Of a stretch of 64,000 bases of DNA, positions 55,450 to 62,370 are shown one piece after another. Location of the stretch: the NCBI GenBank assembly GCA_029960065.1, contig JASCOF010000002.1, positions 806,001 to 870,000 on the forward strand, read 5' to 3'. The translations under genes and the position numbers were made by a program. The stretch comes from Flavobacteriaceae bacterium PS02336 (GTDB lineage Bacteria > Bacteroidota > Bacteroidia > Flavobacteriales > Flavobacteriaceae). The notes below the pieces were generated by a model, which searched no databases, was not told the DNA's origin, and worked only from the letters and a program-made list of their open reading frames with translations. Positions within the stretch are counted from its first letter, which is position 1. Every line of letters starts with the position of its first letter.

Positions 55450-56205
55450 ATGTTAAAAGACATTGTAGACAATAATGAAAATTACCAGCCGGGGCTTTCT
55501 ATAGACTGTGTTATTTTTGGTTTTCATGATAATCAGCTTAAAGTTTTATTGATAAAGGTCGAAAGAGCGAATAAATGGTCATTGCCTGGCGGATTTATTC
55601 CTGTTGATGAAGATATTGATACGGCTGCAATTACGGTTTTAAACAGCCGAACTGGAGTAGAAGGCGTATTTTTAAGACAATTTGCAACCTTTGGAAAAGT
55701 AAAACGAAATGAGCAGCATTTTGATAAAAAGACTTTAGAATATCTTCAGATTGAAGAAGAAAAAGGGAAATGGCTCATGCGTCGTTTTGTGACAATTGGG
55801 TATTATGCGTTAGTAGATTTTTCAAAGATTCTTCCCAATCCAGCCAACCGAAGTGAAATTGTGGAGTGGATTGATCATAAAGAAGTTCCTGAACTGATTT
55901 TAGATCATCGTGAAATTTTGGATAAAGCGCTTGATACTTTAAGAGTTGAATTGAATTTAATGCCAATTGGATATAATTTACTGCCGGAGAAATTTACAAT
56001 TCCCGAACTTCAGAAATTGTATGAAACCATTTTGGATAAAAAGCTGGACCGAAGGAATTTTTTAAGAAAAATAACAAACATTGGAATTCTTACCAAACTC
56101 GACGAAAAGAAAAGCAACGTAGCGCATAAAGCACCAAACTTGTATTCTTTTGATAAAGAAAAATACGATGAGGTTTTAAAAAATGGACTGAATCAAGGTT
56201 GGTAA
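55450..56205 (+). CDS. Nudix-domain transcriptional regulator (NrtR/AraR-type), catalytically inactive
   Basis: 251 aa: Nudix fold (about 10-145) followed by a winged-helix domain (about 155-251; LDRRNFLRKITNIGIL). The Nudix box region 48-70 keeps G48, E54, L64 and G69, but the catalytic REUxEE reads TVLNSR, so hydrolysis is not expected. That is the pattern of NrtR-type regulators that sense ADP-ribose or sugar derivatives. No NAD or pentose operon is nearby. It is divergent from the 85-aa gene; the 288-nt gap between them probably contains its operator. MmcQ/YjbR gene follows 29 nt after. Confidence 0.85.
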   Translation: MLKDIVDNNENYQPGLSIDCVIFGFHDNQLKVLLIKVERANKWSLPGGFIPVDEDIDTAAITVLNSRTGVEGVFLRQFATFGKVKRNEQHFDKKTLEYLQIEEEKGKWLMRRFVTIGYYALVDFSKILPNPANRSEIVEWIDHKEVPELILDHREILDKALDTLRVELNLMPIGYNLLPEKFTIPELQKLYETILDKKLDRRNFLRKITNIGILTKLDEKKSNVAHKAPNLYSFDKEKYDEVLKNGLNQGW

Positions 56206-56234
56206 ATGAAGGTTTAACTTTAAAATTTACGATT

Positions 56235-56558
56235 ATGGTTAGTGTTGAAAATTTTAGAAAAACGGCTTTGTCATTTCCAAATGCAACCGAAGAACCCCAT
56301 TTTGAGAAAACTTCTTTTCGTGTCAATAAAAAAATATTTGCCACTTTTGATGAAAAGAATAATCATGCCGTTTTAAAATTAAACGAAATCGATCAATCTG
56401 TTTTTTGTGCTTCAAGCGAAATGATTTTTTATCCAATTCCAAATAAATGGGGTAAGCAAGGATGGACAATTGTAGAATTGGCTAGAGTAAGACCAGAAAT
56501 GTTTGAAGATGCTTTAAAGCTTTCTTATGAGAACGTCGCGCCTAAGAAAAAACAGTAA
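56235..56558 (+). CDS. MmcQ/YjbR family protein
   Basis: 107-aa protein of the MmcQ/YjbR family, a CyaY-like fold often annotated as DNA-binding, function unsettled. Typical features: the start VENFRKTALSFPNATEEPHF, KIFATFDEK and the C-terminal KWGKQGWTIVELARV before a basic end (APKKKQ). ATG at 56235 is preferred; an upstream TTG at 56199 would overlap the previous gene. Probably cotranscribed with the Nudix regulator. Its 3' end is 8 nt from that of alkB, in convergent orientation. Confidence 0.85.
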   Translation: MVSVENFRKTALSFPNATEEPHFEKTSFRVNKKIFATFDEKNNHAVLKLNEIDQSVFCASSEMIFYPIPNKWGKQGWTIVELARVRPEMFEDALKLSYENVAPKKKQ

Positions 56559-56566
56559 TTTTAGAA

Positions 56567-57181
56567 TTAAATATCTTCTACAATAGTTCTAAAAGTCAAA
56601 TTTACTCTTGGTTTCTGAGTTGTTTTTGTTGGAGGTAAACGATGCAGCCAGTACGTCTGCGTTTCATCTTTCATTACTAATAAACTTCCATGTTCTAAGA
56701 TTAAGGAAACCTTTTCTTTGGATTCTTTATGCTTAAAAGCAAACTTGCGCTCAGCACCAAAACTAAGAGAACCAATAGCTCCATTTTTCTTTAAATCCTT
56801 TTCGCCGTCACTGTGCCATGCCATTCCTTCTTCACCAGAATGATATAAATTTAGCAGACAGGAATTAAAAGTTTCTCCCGTTTTTTCTTCAATAATAGCT
56901 TTTAGTTTTAATAATTCGGGTGTCCACGGAAGTGCTTTTTTTGTTGTATTGGAATACGTATATTCAAATTCTTTTTCGCCATACCAAGCCACTTTTCTTT
57001 TGGTTAAAATTAATTTTCCAAAGATGATGGCTTCGTCATTTTTCCATTCAATTGTATGCAGTAAAATATCTCGATAGAAATCAGCTTCTTCTCTAGAAAA
57101 TAATTTTCCGTAATAATTTACAGTTCCGTTTTGCGGAAGCAAATTAGTGTTTTCGTCTGTTTGAGGATTAAATAAGTCCAT
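56567..57181 (-). CDS. alkB: AlkB-type alpha-ketoglutarate-dependent DNA/RNA dealkylase
   Basis: Fe(II)/2-oxoglutarate dioxygenase, 204 aa, repairing 1-methyladenine and 3-methylcytosine by oxidative demethylation. Iron ligands H123 and D125 (WHSDGE) and H180 (WLHRLP); 2OG/substrate arginines R192 and R198 in PRVNLTFR. The sequence fits the short ALKBH2/3-like AlkB group of Bacteroidota. Its start overlaps the end of the Ada-type metal-binding gene by 14 nt, so both are in one operon. Confidence 0.93.
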   Translation of the reverse strand: MDLFNPQTDENTNLLPQNGTVNYYGKLFSREEADFYRDILLHTIEWKNDEAIIFGKLILTKRKVAWYGEKEFEYTYSNTTKKALPWTPELLKLKAIIEEKTGETFNSCLLNLYHSGEEGMAWHSDGEKDLKKNGAIGSLSFGAERKFAFKHKESKEKVSLILEHGSLLVMKDETQTYWLHRLPPTKTTQKPRVNLTFRTIVEDI

Positions 57182-57413
57182 TTTTCCATTTTAGATATTG
57201 TGGTTTCATGCAATGTCCGCAAGGCCTGAAACCATTTTGTTTTGCATCGTTTTCAGATGAAAAGAAAACACGGTTTTCGCGTTTCATTCTTTTTCCAGAA
57301 GAACATTTTAGTGTTCCGTAGATTTTTAATTTTTGGTTGCCGCCGAAACAAATTTCCGCATTTTTAATTTTATTTCGAAGATCTAAATCTGAAATTTTCG
57401 AATGTTCTATCAT
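57168..57413 (-). CDS. Stand-alone Ada-type metal-binding domain protein
   Basis: 81 aa, resembling the N-terminal methylphosphotriester/zinc domain of Ada: LKCSSGKRMKRENRVFF and GFRPCGHC match Ada's nucleophile loop and second Cys pair. Ada's four zinc cysteines are C-x3-C and C-x2-C. Here C37, C65 and C68 are present, but the position of the second cysteine is K41; C22 might substitute. DNA methylphosphotriester repair or sensing is therefore possible but unproven. It overlaps alkB and is near an AraC-MGMT gene, so the parts of a classical Ada are spread over two genes. Confidence 0.82.
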   Translation of the reverse strand: MIEHSKISDLDLRNKIKNAEICFGGNQKLKIYGTLKCSSGKRMKRENRVFFSSENDAKQNGFRPCGHCMKPQYLKWKNGLI

Positions 57414-57434
57414 AATTTAATCACATTTTATTCT

Positions 57435-57590
57435 GTAGAGACGCACCGCAGTGCGTCTAGCGTTATGTATTTCCGCAATTTTTATCGACAATTCTTGTGT
57501 AGACCCACAGCAGTGTATCTAACGTCATGTATTTATGCACAGAATCTTTGTCGACAATCTTTGTGTAGACGCACTGCGGTGCGTCTCTAC
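57435..57590. repeat. Tandem 64/66-nt repeat containing GACGCAC palindromes
   Basis: Units begin with GTAG at 57435, 57499 and 57565 (periods 64 and 66; third unit partial). Each starts with a palindrome: GACGCAC-cgca-GTGCGTC (57440-57457), a decayed copy (57501-57520), and GACGCAC-tgcg-GTGCGTC (57567-57584). Units 1 and 2 share the following segments ATGTATTT and TCGACAAT.CTTGT. Another palindrome copy is at 58443-58460. Confidence 0.85.
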
Positions 57591-57613
57591 AGATATACCT
57601 GTTCCTTTGCGCC

Positions 57614-58327
57614 TTAATTTAACGCATCATGAAAAATAATCCCCAAAGTATATCTTTCGCCAGAATGTACTTCGCTAACGCCATGTTTCATATTAACGCG
57701 ATAATAACCTTTTGTTCCTTTTACGGGTCTAAAATTTGTTGTAAAAACCAAAATATCTCCTTTTTTAGGTTTTAAAACTATAGCTTTAGATTGTGCTCTC
57801 GGAGTTTGCTGTGTTAAAACAAATTCTCCTCCCGTAAAATCTTCATCGGGTTCCGAAAGAAAAAGAACAATTTGAATAGGAAAATAGACCTCGCCATACA
57901 AATCTTGATGTAAAGTATTGAAACCGCTTTTGCCGTACTTTAAAATTAAAACTGTTGCTTTTAGTTGATTATTATCATGACATTGTTTTAATAATTCCTC
58001 ATGTTGATTTGGAAAACGAGTATTTATATTCAACGCTTTCATCCACGAATTTGCGATTGGAGCCAATTTAAGATAAATAGAAGAACGAATGTTTTGAATT
58101 AGATCTGGTAGAGGATAATTGAAATATTTGTATTCACCCAGACCAAAACGGTAGCGTTCCATTACAACTGTTTTTCGATACAAATTTGGATTGTCATAAT
58201 CGAATTTCAGATCTTCGCATTGTTCGTTATTCAACACATTCGGAATAATGGCGAATCCATTTTCGTGCATAGATTCAGTGATGCTTTCCCAGTTTTGAGA
58301 AGCAATTTTAGATTGTATATTTTGCAT
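57614..58327 (-). CDS. 2OG-Fe(II) oxygenase (prolyl-4-hydroxylase-like)
   Basis: Non-haem iron dioxygenase, 237 aa from ATG at 58327 (an upstream in-frame ATG at 58378 lies inside a repeat and is less likely). The ligands are all present: H140 and D142 in TLHQDLYG, H215 in KHGVSEV and R225 in GERYTLGIIFHD, the HxD...H...R pattern. Members near AlkB/Ada genes are often annotated as 2OG-Fe(II) proteins of the prolyl-hydroxylase fold. Substrate unknown. The gene is bracketed by dispersed repeats on both sides. Confidence 0.87.
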   Translation of the reverse strand: MQNIQSKIASQNWESITESMHENGFAIIPNVLNNEQCEDLKFDYDNPNLYRKTVVMERYRFGLGEYKYFNYPLPDLIQNIRSSIYLKLAPIANSWMKALNINTRFPNQHEELLKQCHDNNQLKATVLILKYGKSGFNTLHQDLYGEVYFPIQIVLFLSEPDEDFTGGEFVLTQQTPRAQSKAIVLKPKKGDILVFTTNFRPVKGTKGYYRVNMKHGVSEVHSGERYTLGIIFHDALN

Positions 58328-58353
58328 AATAATTTTAGATAGAGATTTTTTTC

Positions 58354-58426
58354 CGCCACGAATTACACGAATTGGCACGAATTAATTTTTTATCCGCAAG
58401 AAGAAAAATTTGTGTAATTCGTGGCG
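58354..58426. repeat. 20-nt near-perfect inverted repeat (CGCCACGAATTACAC type)
   Basis: 58354-58373 and 58407-58426 are reverse complements with one mismatch, 33 nt apart, flanked by T-run and A-run. It lies just upstream of the 2OG oxygenase ATG. It has the look of a flavobacterial dispersed element. Confidence 0.8.
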
Positions 58427-58439
58427 AAAAAACGAAACG

Positions 58440-58465
58440 TTAGACGCACTGCGGTACGTCTCTAC
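58440..58465. repeat. GACGCACTGCGGTACGTC palindrome, second location
   Basis: Same palindrome family as at 57435-57590, here with one decayed base, 22 nt from the stop codon of the AraC-MGMT gene. Confidence 0.75.
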
Positions 58466-58486
58466 GATGTGTTTTATGCAGATTTA

Positions 58487-59335
58487 TTATGGATTTACGT
58501 GCGCGCTTTCCCAGCCAATTATAGCCGTTTTTCTAGTATTTCCCCACATATAACCACCGAAAATTCCCGAAGATTGAATCACACGGTGACATGGAATTAA
58601 GAATGCGACAGGATTGCTTCCAATTGCAGTTCCTACAGCGCGTGATGCATTTGGTTTTTCAATTTGCTGGGCAATTGTTCCATAAGTAGAAAGCTGTCCC
58701 ATCGGAATTTTTAAAAGAGCTTCCCAAACTTTCAATTGAAAGTCGGTTCCTTTTAGGTGAAGTTTTATTTCAGAAAGTTTGCTCCAATCGTTCTGGAAAA
58801 TGAATAAGGCATTTTGTTGTGCTAAATCCAATTTTCGGTTAAAAGAAGCATTTGGAAACTTATCTTTTAAAGCAATAAATCCTGCAGTTTCATCTTCGGC
58901 GAAAGCCATAAAACAAACCCCTTTTTGTGTTGAAGCGACAATAATATTCCCAAAGGGACTTTCGGCGAAACTATAATTTATTTCTAGATTTTTACCGCCG
59001 TTTTTATATTCTGCTGGTGTCATTCCTTCAATATTGACGAATAAATCATGAAGTCTGCTTGTGCCTGAGAGTCCCGTTTCGTAAGCTGTTTCAGAAATGG
59101 TTGCCTGATTTTCTTTCAGTAATTTTTTTGCGTATTCAATACTTGTATACTGTAAGAACTTCTTCGGACTTGTTCCTGCCCAATCGCTAAAAAGTCTCTG
59201 AAAGTGAAACGGACTCAAATGTACTTTTTCAGCCACTTCATCAAGATTAGGCTGGTTTTTAAAATTAGCTTTGATATAATCGATGGCTTCGGCAATACGA
59301 TCATAATTGATGGTTTCCTGTGTGTTCATCTTCAT
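58487..59335 (-). CDS. Bifunctional AraC-type regulator / O6-methylguanine-DNA methyltransferase (Ada-like without metal domain)
   Basis: 282 aa. An AraC double-HTH domain at the N-terminus (about 10-100; LHLFNVEGMTPAEYK-type end, AETGLS core) is fused to an MGMT domain (about 115-280). The acceptor cysteine is C249 in IPCHRV; the arginine-finger/turn region FGGYMWG and PMGQLSTYGTIA are conserved. It therefore looks like E. coli Ada lacking its N-terminal zinc domain; such a domain is encoded separately at 57168-57413. Two starts are possible, 59335 and 59329. First gene of the repair cluster. Confidence 0.92.
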   Translation of the reverse strand: MKMNTQETINYDRIAEAIDYIKANFKNQPNLDEVAEKVHLSPFHFQRLFSDWAGTSPKKFLQYTSIEYAKKLLKENQATISETAYETGLSGTSRLHDLFVNIEGMTPAEYKNGGKNLEINYSFAESPFGNIIVASTQKGVCFMAFAEDETAGFIALKDKFPNASFNRKLDLAQQNALFIFQNDWSKLSEIKLHLKGTDFQLKVWEALLKIPMGQLSTYGTIAQQIEKPNASRAVGTAIGSNPVAFLIPCHRVIQSSGIFGGYMWGNTRKTAIIGWESAHVNP

Positions 59336-59401
59336 TCAATTTTATAAGGCAAAGATCGATTGGTTTGTGCTGGGATAAAATCTGAAACTTGCTGAGTTTT
59401 T

Positions 59402-59507
59402 TGCCGCAAAGTCGCGAAGGCGCAAAGTTTTTTATAAGTATTCTGATTTTTTAGCAGAGTGGATTGACTATAAGATTAAAACTTTGTGCCTTAGTGTCTT
59501 CGTGGCA
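59402..59507. repeat. 30-nt imperfect inverted repeat (AAACTTTG.GCCTT type)
   Basis: 59402-59431 and 59478-59507 are inverted copies matching at 24 of 30 positions. It fills most of the gap between the repair cluster and the SMR gene and is a likely dispersed element. Confidence 0.75.
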
Positions 59508-59514
59508 TCATCTC

Positions 59515-59847
59515 TCAATGCGCTGTAGTTTTAGAAAAAACATTAATTACAACAACACCAATTATTATTAAAGTCAGTCCAATAATAGCTGGCAGATCAG
59601 GGATTTCTTTAAAGAAAACAGCACCAATAATCGTTATTAAAACAATCCCGACTCCAGACCAAATGGCGTAGGCGAAACCAACAGGAATGGTTCTAATGGC
59701 GAAACTTAGACAATAAAAAGCACCGCAATATCCAATAACCGTAATGATGCTTGGAATTAATTTGGTAAATTCTTGAGACTTTTTTAATGCTGTTGTAGCA
59801 ATGATTTCGAAGATAATGGCAGTAAGTAAAAATAAAAAATTCTTCAT
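59515..59847 (-). CDS. Small multidrug resistance (SMR) family transporter
   Basis: Proton-coupled export protein of four membrane helices, 110 aa. Essential E14 sits in FEIIATT of helix 1; GVGIVLITIIGAVFF and the Trp of YAIWSG match EmrE/QacE-type SMR proteins. It works as an antiparallel dimer. Whether it exports quaternary ammonium drugs or guanidinium cannot be told by eye. Single gene with a -7 box 15 nt before the ATG. Confidence 0.9.
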   Translation of the reverse strand: MKNFLFLLTAIIFEIIATTALKKSQEFTKLIPSIITVIGYCGAFYCLSFAIRTIPVGFAYAIWSGVGIVLITIIGAVFFKEIPDLPAIIGLTLIIIGVVVINVFSKTTAH

Positions 59848-59861
59848 GGTTAGCTTTTTTA

Positions 59862-59869
59862 CAAAGTTA
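59862..59869 (-). promoter_or_regulatory. Probable -7 box (TAACTTTG) of the SMR gene
   Basis: Minus-strand TAACTTTG, matching TAnnTTTG, ends 14 nt before the ATG; a very short leader. No -33 TTG seen. Confidence 0.4.
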
Positions 59870-59891
59870 ACTTTTATTGAAAGGAGAAAAT

Positions 59892-60971
59892 TTATTTAAG
59901 ATTATCTTTTGCATTCGAAACACTAATTAGTTTATAACCATTTTCAGTTCGCAAAAATTGAATTTGGTCTTGTTTAAAATCAGTTTTGTTTTTCGGATTT
60001 ATAATGATGCTTTTTACTGGATAAAGCCATTCTCTGGATTCGTTGCAATTGTTGAAATAAAGATCATATTCGCTCGATTCAAAAATAAACTGATTCAATC
60101 CGTCAGATGAAACAAAATAGTCTGTTTTTGGATTTTTGAGTTCTTGAAGTTTTGATTTGAGATAAATATAATTTTGATCGATAAATTTAGTTTTAGACTC
60201 ACTTATCCATCCATTTGGCTCTTTCCAATAGGTAATTTTGTCAAAAGAATGTTTTTCTAAACTGGCTTTGGATAAATCCTGAAGTAAATTGTTTTCGAGC
60301 CAATATTTAAATTCTTTGTCGAAATTGATAAAGGAATAGTATAATCCGTCAACGCCTAGAAAACTGTCTCTAGTTTTGTCTTTGCTTGGTTCTTTTGATT
60401 TTTCTAAGGAATAAAAATTTAGATCGTCGTTGTAAGAGAAATTTTCAATTAAGATTTTATTATTAATATCGATTAGAAACTCTTTTCCGCCTTTCCAGAA
60501 AAAATGTTCTCCATCCATTTCTTTTTTAGCATCTTTTAATCCAATAAACATTCCGTTTTTAACTTTTGTCAGATTGCTGTATTCGGCTGGAATCACAATT
60601 TTTCCTTCTGCATTAAACATTCCCATTTTATCTGTTTTACGATCTGTAAATCTGATAAAACCTTCATTTTCGCAGTCTGGTCCATTGTCAAAAACGTATA
60701 AACTGTCTCGACCAACTATTTTTCCTGATTTGGTTAAATAATAACTTTCCCATTTTTGATTTTTTTGTTCGCTGACCGCTATTATGTTTTCAAATTTTCG
60801 AGCGATTGTAAAGCCAGTAAATTTTGGTTCTATTTTAATGACTCCGTTTTTATCTTTAAATCCAATATGAGTGGTGTCTTTGTCCCAAAACGAAATCCAA
60901 GTATCATTATTTTGTGAAAATGCGGGGTAATTTAAGCAGAATAACAGGCAGAGAATAATAATCTTTTTCAT
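59892..60971 (-). CDS. Secreted WG-repeat protein
   Basis: 359 aa with a signal peptide (MKKIIILCLLFCLNYPAFSQ). The N-terminal part contains two or three WG/KWG-type beta-repeats, with motifs HIGFKDKNGVIKIEPKFTGF and MGMFNAEGKIVIPAEYSNL. The C-terminal half has no recognisable domain. WG-repeat proteins are presumed binding or scaffold proteins; role unknown. It follows the Cys-rich small gene by 9 nt, so the two are one operon. Confidence 0.8.
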   Translation of the reverse strand: MKKIIILCLLFCLNYPAFSQNNDTWISFWDKDTTHIGFKDKNGVIKIEPKFTGFTIARKFENIIAVSEQKNQKWESYYLTKSGKIVGRDSLYVFDNGPDCENEGFIRFTDRKTDKMGMFNAEGKIVIPAEYSNLTKVKNGMFIGLKDAKKEMDGEHFFWKGGKEFLIDINNKILIENFSYNDDLNFYSLEKSKEPSKDKTRDSFLGVDGLYYSFINFDKEFKYWLENNLLQDLSKASLEKHSFDKITYWKEPNGWISESKTKFIDQNYIYLKSKLQELKNPKTDYFVSSDGLNQFIFESSEYDLYFNNCNESREWLYPVKSIIINPKNKTDFKQDQIQFLRTENGYKLISVSNAKDNLK

Positions 60972-60980
60972 AAAATTTAC

Positions 60981-61265
60981 TTATCTGAGATGAGTTTCTA
61001 ATTCATTGTTTTTTGCTTCTTCAAAGCAATCAGAACATAACATTTTAAAATCGGCTTGGGCTTGAAAAACATCAGTCCATTCTTCGCCATTATCCAAAAG
61101 ATATTGTTCGCACGATCCGCACCAAGCAATTTGCGGAAGATCTTCTTCGGCTTCGGAATAGAAAAAACCGACTTGCTTTTTAGTATCTATTGCCATTGCA
61201 ATATGAATGCAACTAAAAGACATTTCTTTTGAACCGTGGATATCACATATAATTTTTTCGATCAT
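60981..61265 (-). CDS. Small Cys/His-rich, probably zinc-binding protein
   Basis: 94 aa from ATG at 61265 (the nine upstream in-frame residues MKLKLKIPK are unlikely). Cysteine pairs CGSC and CSDC plus CDIHG and CIH look like a small zinc ribbon; no signal peptide. Not a named family that can be recognised by eye. It is the first gene of a two-gene operon with the secreted WG-repeat protein. Confidence 0.75.
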   Translation of the reverse strand: MIEKIICDIHGSKEMSFSCIHIAMAIDTKKQVGFFYSEAEEDLPQIAWCGSCEQYLLDNGEEWTDVFQAQADFKMLCSDCFEEAKNNELETHLR

Positions 61266-61340
61266 TTTTGGAATTTTAAGCTTTAACTTCAAATTTAAAG
61301 TTATAAAATAAAAAACCTGTAAATGTCTTGTTAAATTAAG

Positions 61341-61480
61341 AGTTCTTGGTCAACGTGTGCGTGAGGGATAGGAGCTGGCTACAGAAGTAGCGCGGATAGC
61401 CCGACAGCAACCCAGTAAAAGGGCGTATAAGCGTTTAGTAATTTTGCCCTTTTATTGGGTTGGTGGCACGCCCTTATTAA
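61341..61480. repeat. Dispersed repeat element with two hairpins
   Basis: Contains GGCTACAGAAGTAGC (hairpin 61378-61391), GCGGATAGCCCG, then a 17-nt inverted repeat with one G/A difference (61408-61424 and 61446-61462; arms begin CAACCCA and end TGGGTTG). It sits downstream of the coiled-coil gene and upstream of the Cys-rich gene. The sequence is of the kind found in many copies in flavobacterial genomes (recollection, not checked). Confidence 0.7.
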
Positions 61481-61524
61481 TTTTAGATTTCTGAGTTTAG
61501 ATTGATTAGGGGTGTTAAAAAACA

Positions 61525-61556
61525 AAACCCGACAGGTTTTAAAATCTGTCGGGTTT
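61525..61556 (-). terminator. Terminator of the coiled-coil protein gene
   Basis: AAACCCGACAGGTTTT (61525-61540) and AAAATCTGTCGGGTTT (61541-61556), 15 of 16 pairs, T-run after it on the minus strand. Near-identical to the one at 62276. Confidence 0.85.
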
Positions 61557-61583
61557 ATTTATGCCGAATAATTCTAAGACAAC

Positions 61584-62168
61584 TTAATTGGTTTTTAGAT
61601 TTTTTGAAAGAGCTTTATTTATTTCTTCTTGTTTTTGTTTTCTTTCATTCTCTTCTTTTTCCTTTTTTTCAAGGTCTGCTTGTTTTGTTAGAGAAATTTC
61701 TTTTTCTTTTTTTAGATCTTCAAGATTTTTAGAACTTTTTTCCAACTCAGCTTTTGCTATATTAAGTTTTTCTTCAGTTTTGCTTATTTGTTCTTTGGTT
61801 TTCTCTATATTTTTTTTGCTGTTATTATCTTGGCTATTGTCCAAATTTTCAAGTGTAGCTAATTTTTCTTTTTGTGTTTTTAAATCAGAATCTAACTTTG
61901 CTGTTTTTTCTTCAAGTTTCTTTTTGTTGTTTTCTTGACTGGTAATTTTTTTATCTGCTGCCCCATTTTTATTCATTAATTGATTCATTCGTGAGCGCGT
62001 TGCCCAGTCTCGATCGGATTTAGCAATATCGTTTGATAATTTTTGATTATTTGCTGTCCTTTGTCTTTCATAATACCTACTTTGTTCTAGCTGATGGTTG
62101 TTATTGTATTGAGAAGAAGCGAAAATGGGCAGCAATATTAATACTGTTAAAAGAAAATAGAGTTTCAT
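61584..62168 (-). CDS. Secreted coiled-coil protein
   Basis: 194 aa, signal peptide (MKLYFLLTVLILLPIFASSQ), then a Tyr/Asn/Gln/Arg-rich segment (20-70) and a long Lys/Glu coiled coil (about 80-190; KLEEKTAKLDSDLKTQKEKL). No catalytic motif. Probably a structural periplasmic protein; unrelated to its neighbours by sequence. It lies between two copies of the same terminator hairpin. Confidence 0.75.
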   Translation of the reverse strand: MKLYFLLTVLILLPIFASSQYNNNHQLEQSRYYERQRTANNQKLSNDIAKSDRDWATRSRMNQLMNKNGAADKKITSQENNKKKLEEKTAKLDSDLKTQKEKLATLENLDNSQDNNSKKNIEKTKEQISKTEEKLNIAKAELEKSSKNLEDLKKEKEISLTKQADLEKKEKEENERKQKQEEINKALSKNLKTN

Positions 62169-62199
62169 AAGTTTTGGTATAAGATTAGTTTTTGGAATT

Positions 62200-62207
62200 C
62201 AAATATA
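62200..62207 (-). promoter_or_regulatory. Probable -7 box (TATATTTG) of the coiled-coil gene
   Basis: Minus-strand TATATTTG, 32 nt before the ATG; no well-spaced TTG. Confidence 0.45.
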
Positions 62208-62275
62208 AATCGATTATTCAAAAATATCTTATTAATTTTATTTCATTTCATTTCATTTAATGATAATAAAAAACA

Positions 62276-62307
62276 AAACCCGACAGGTTTTAAAACCTGT
62301 CGGGTTT
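62276..62307 (-). terminator. Terminator of ahcY
   Basis: A perfect 32-nt palindrome built on CCCGACAGG...CCTGTCGGG with AAA/TTT ends; the minus-strand side runs into a T-stretch. Confidence 0.85.
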
Positions 62308-62336
62308 GAATATGTATTTAGATAATCTAAAATCTA

Positions 62337-62352
62337 TCCCGAGACTTCGGGA
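62337..62352. repeat. 16-nt palindrome TCCCGAGACTTCGGGA
   Basis: Exact reverse complement of the element at 14734-14749; located between the ahcY stop and its terminator. Confidence 0.8.
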
Positions 62353-62370
62353 CAGAAATCTAAAATTGAT

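Noticed and set aside
57435..57590. Possible CRISPR array
   Set aside because: Repeat units include the would-be spacers (whole 64/66-nt units are similar), only two and a half units exist, and no cas genes are near.
61588..61938. 116-codon Ser/Phe-rich plus-strand frame
   Set aside because: Antisense of the Lys/Glu coiled coil.
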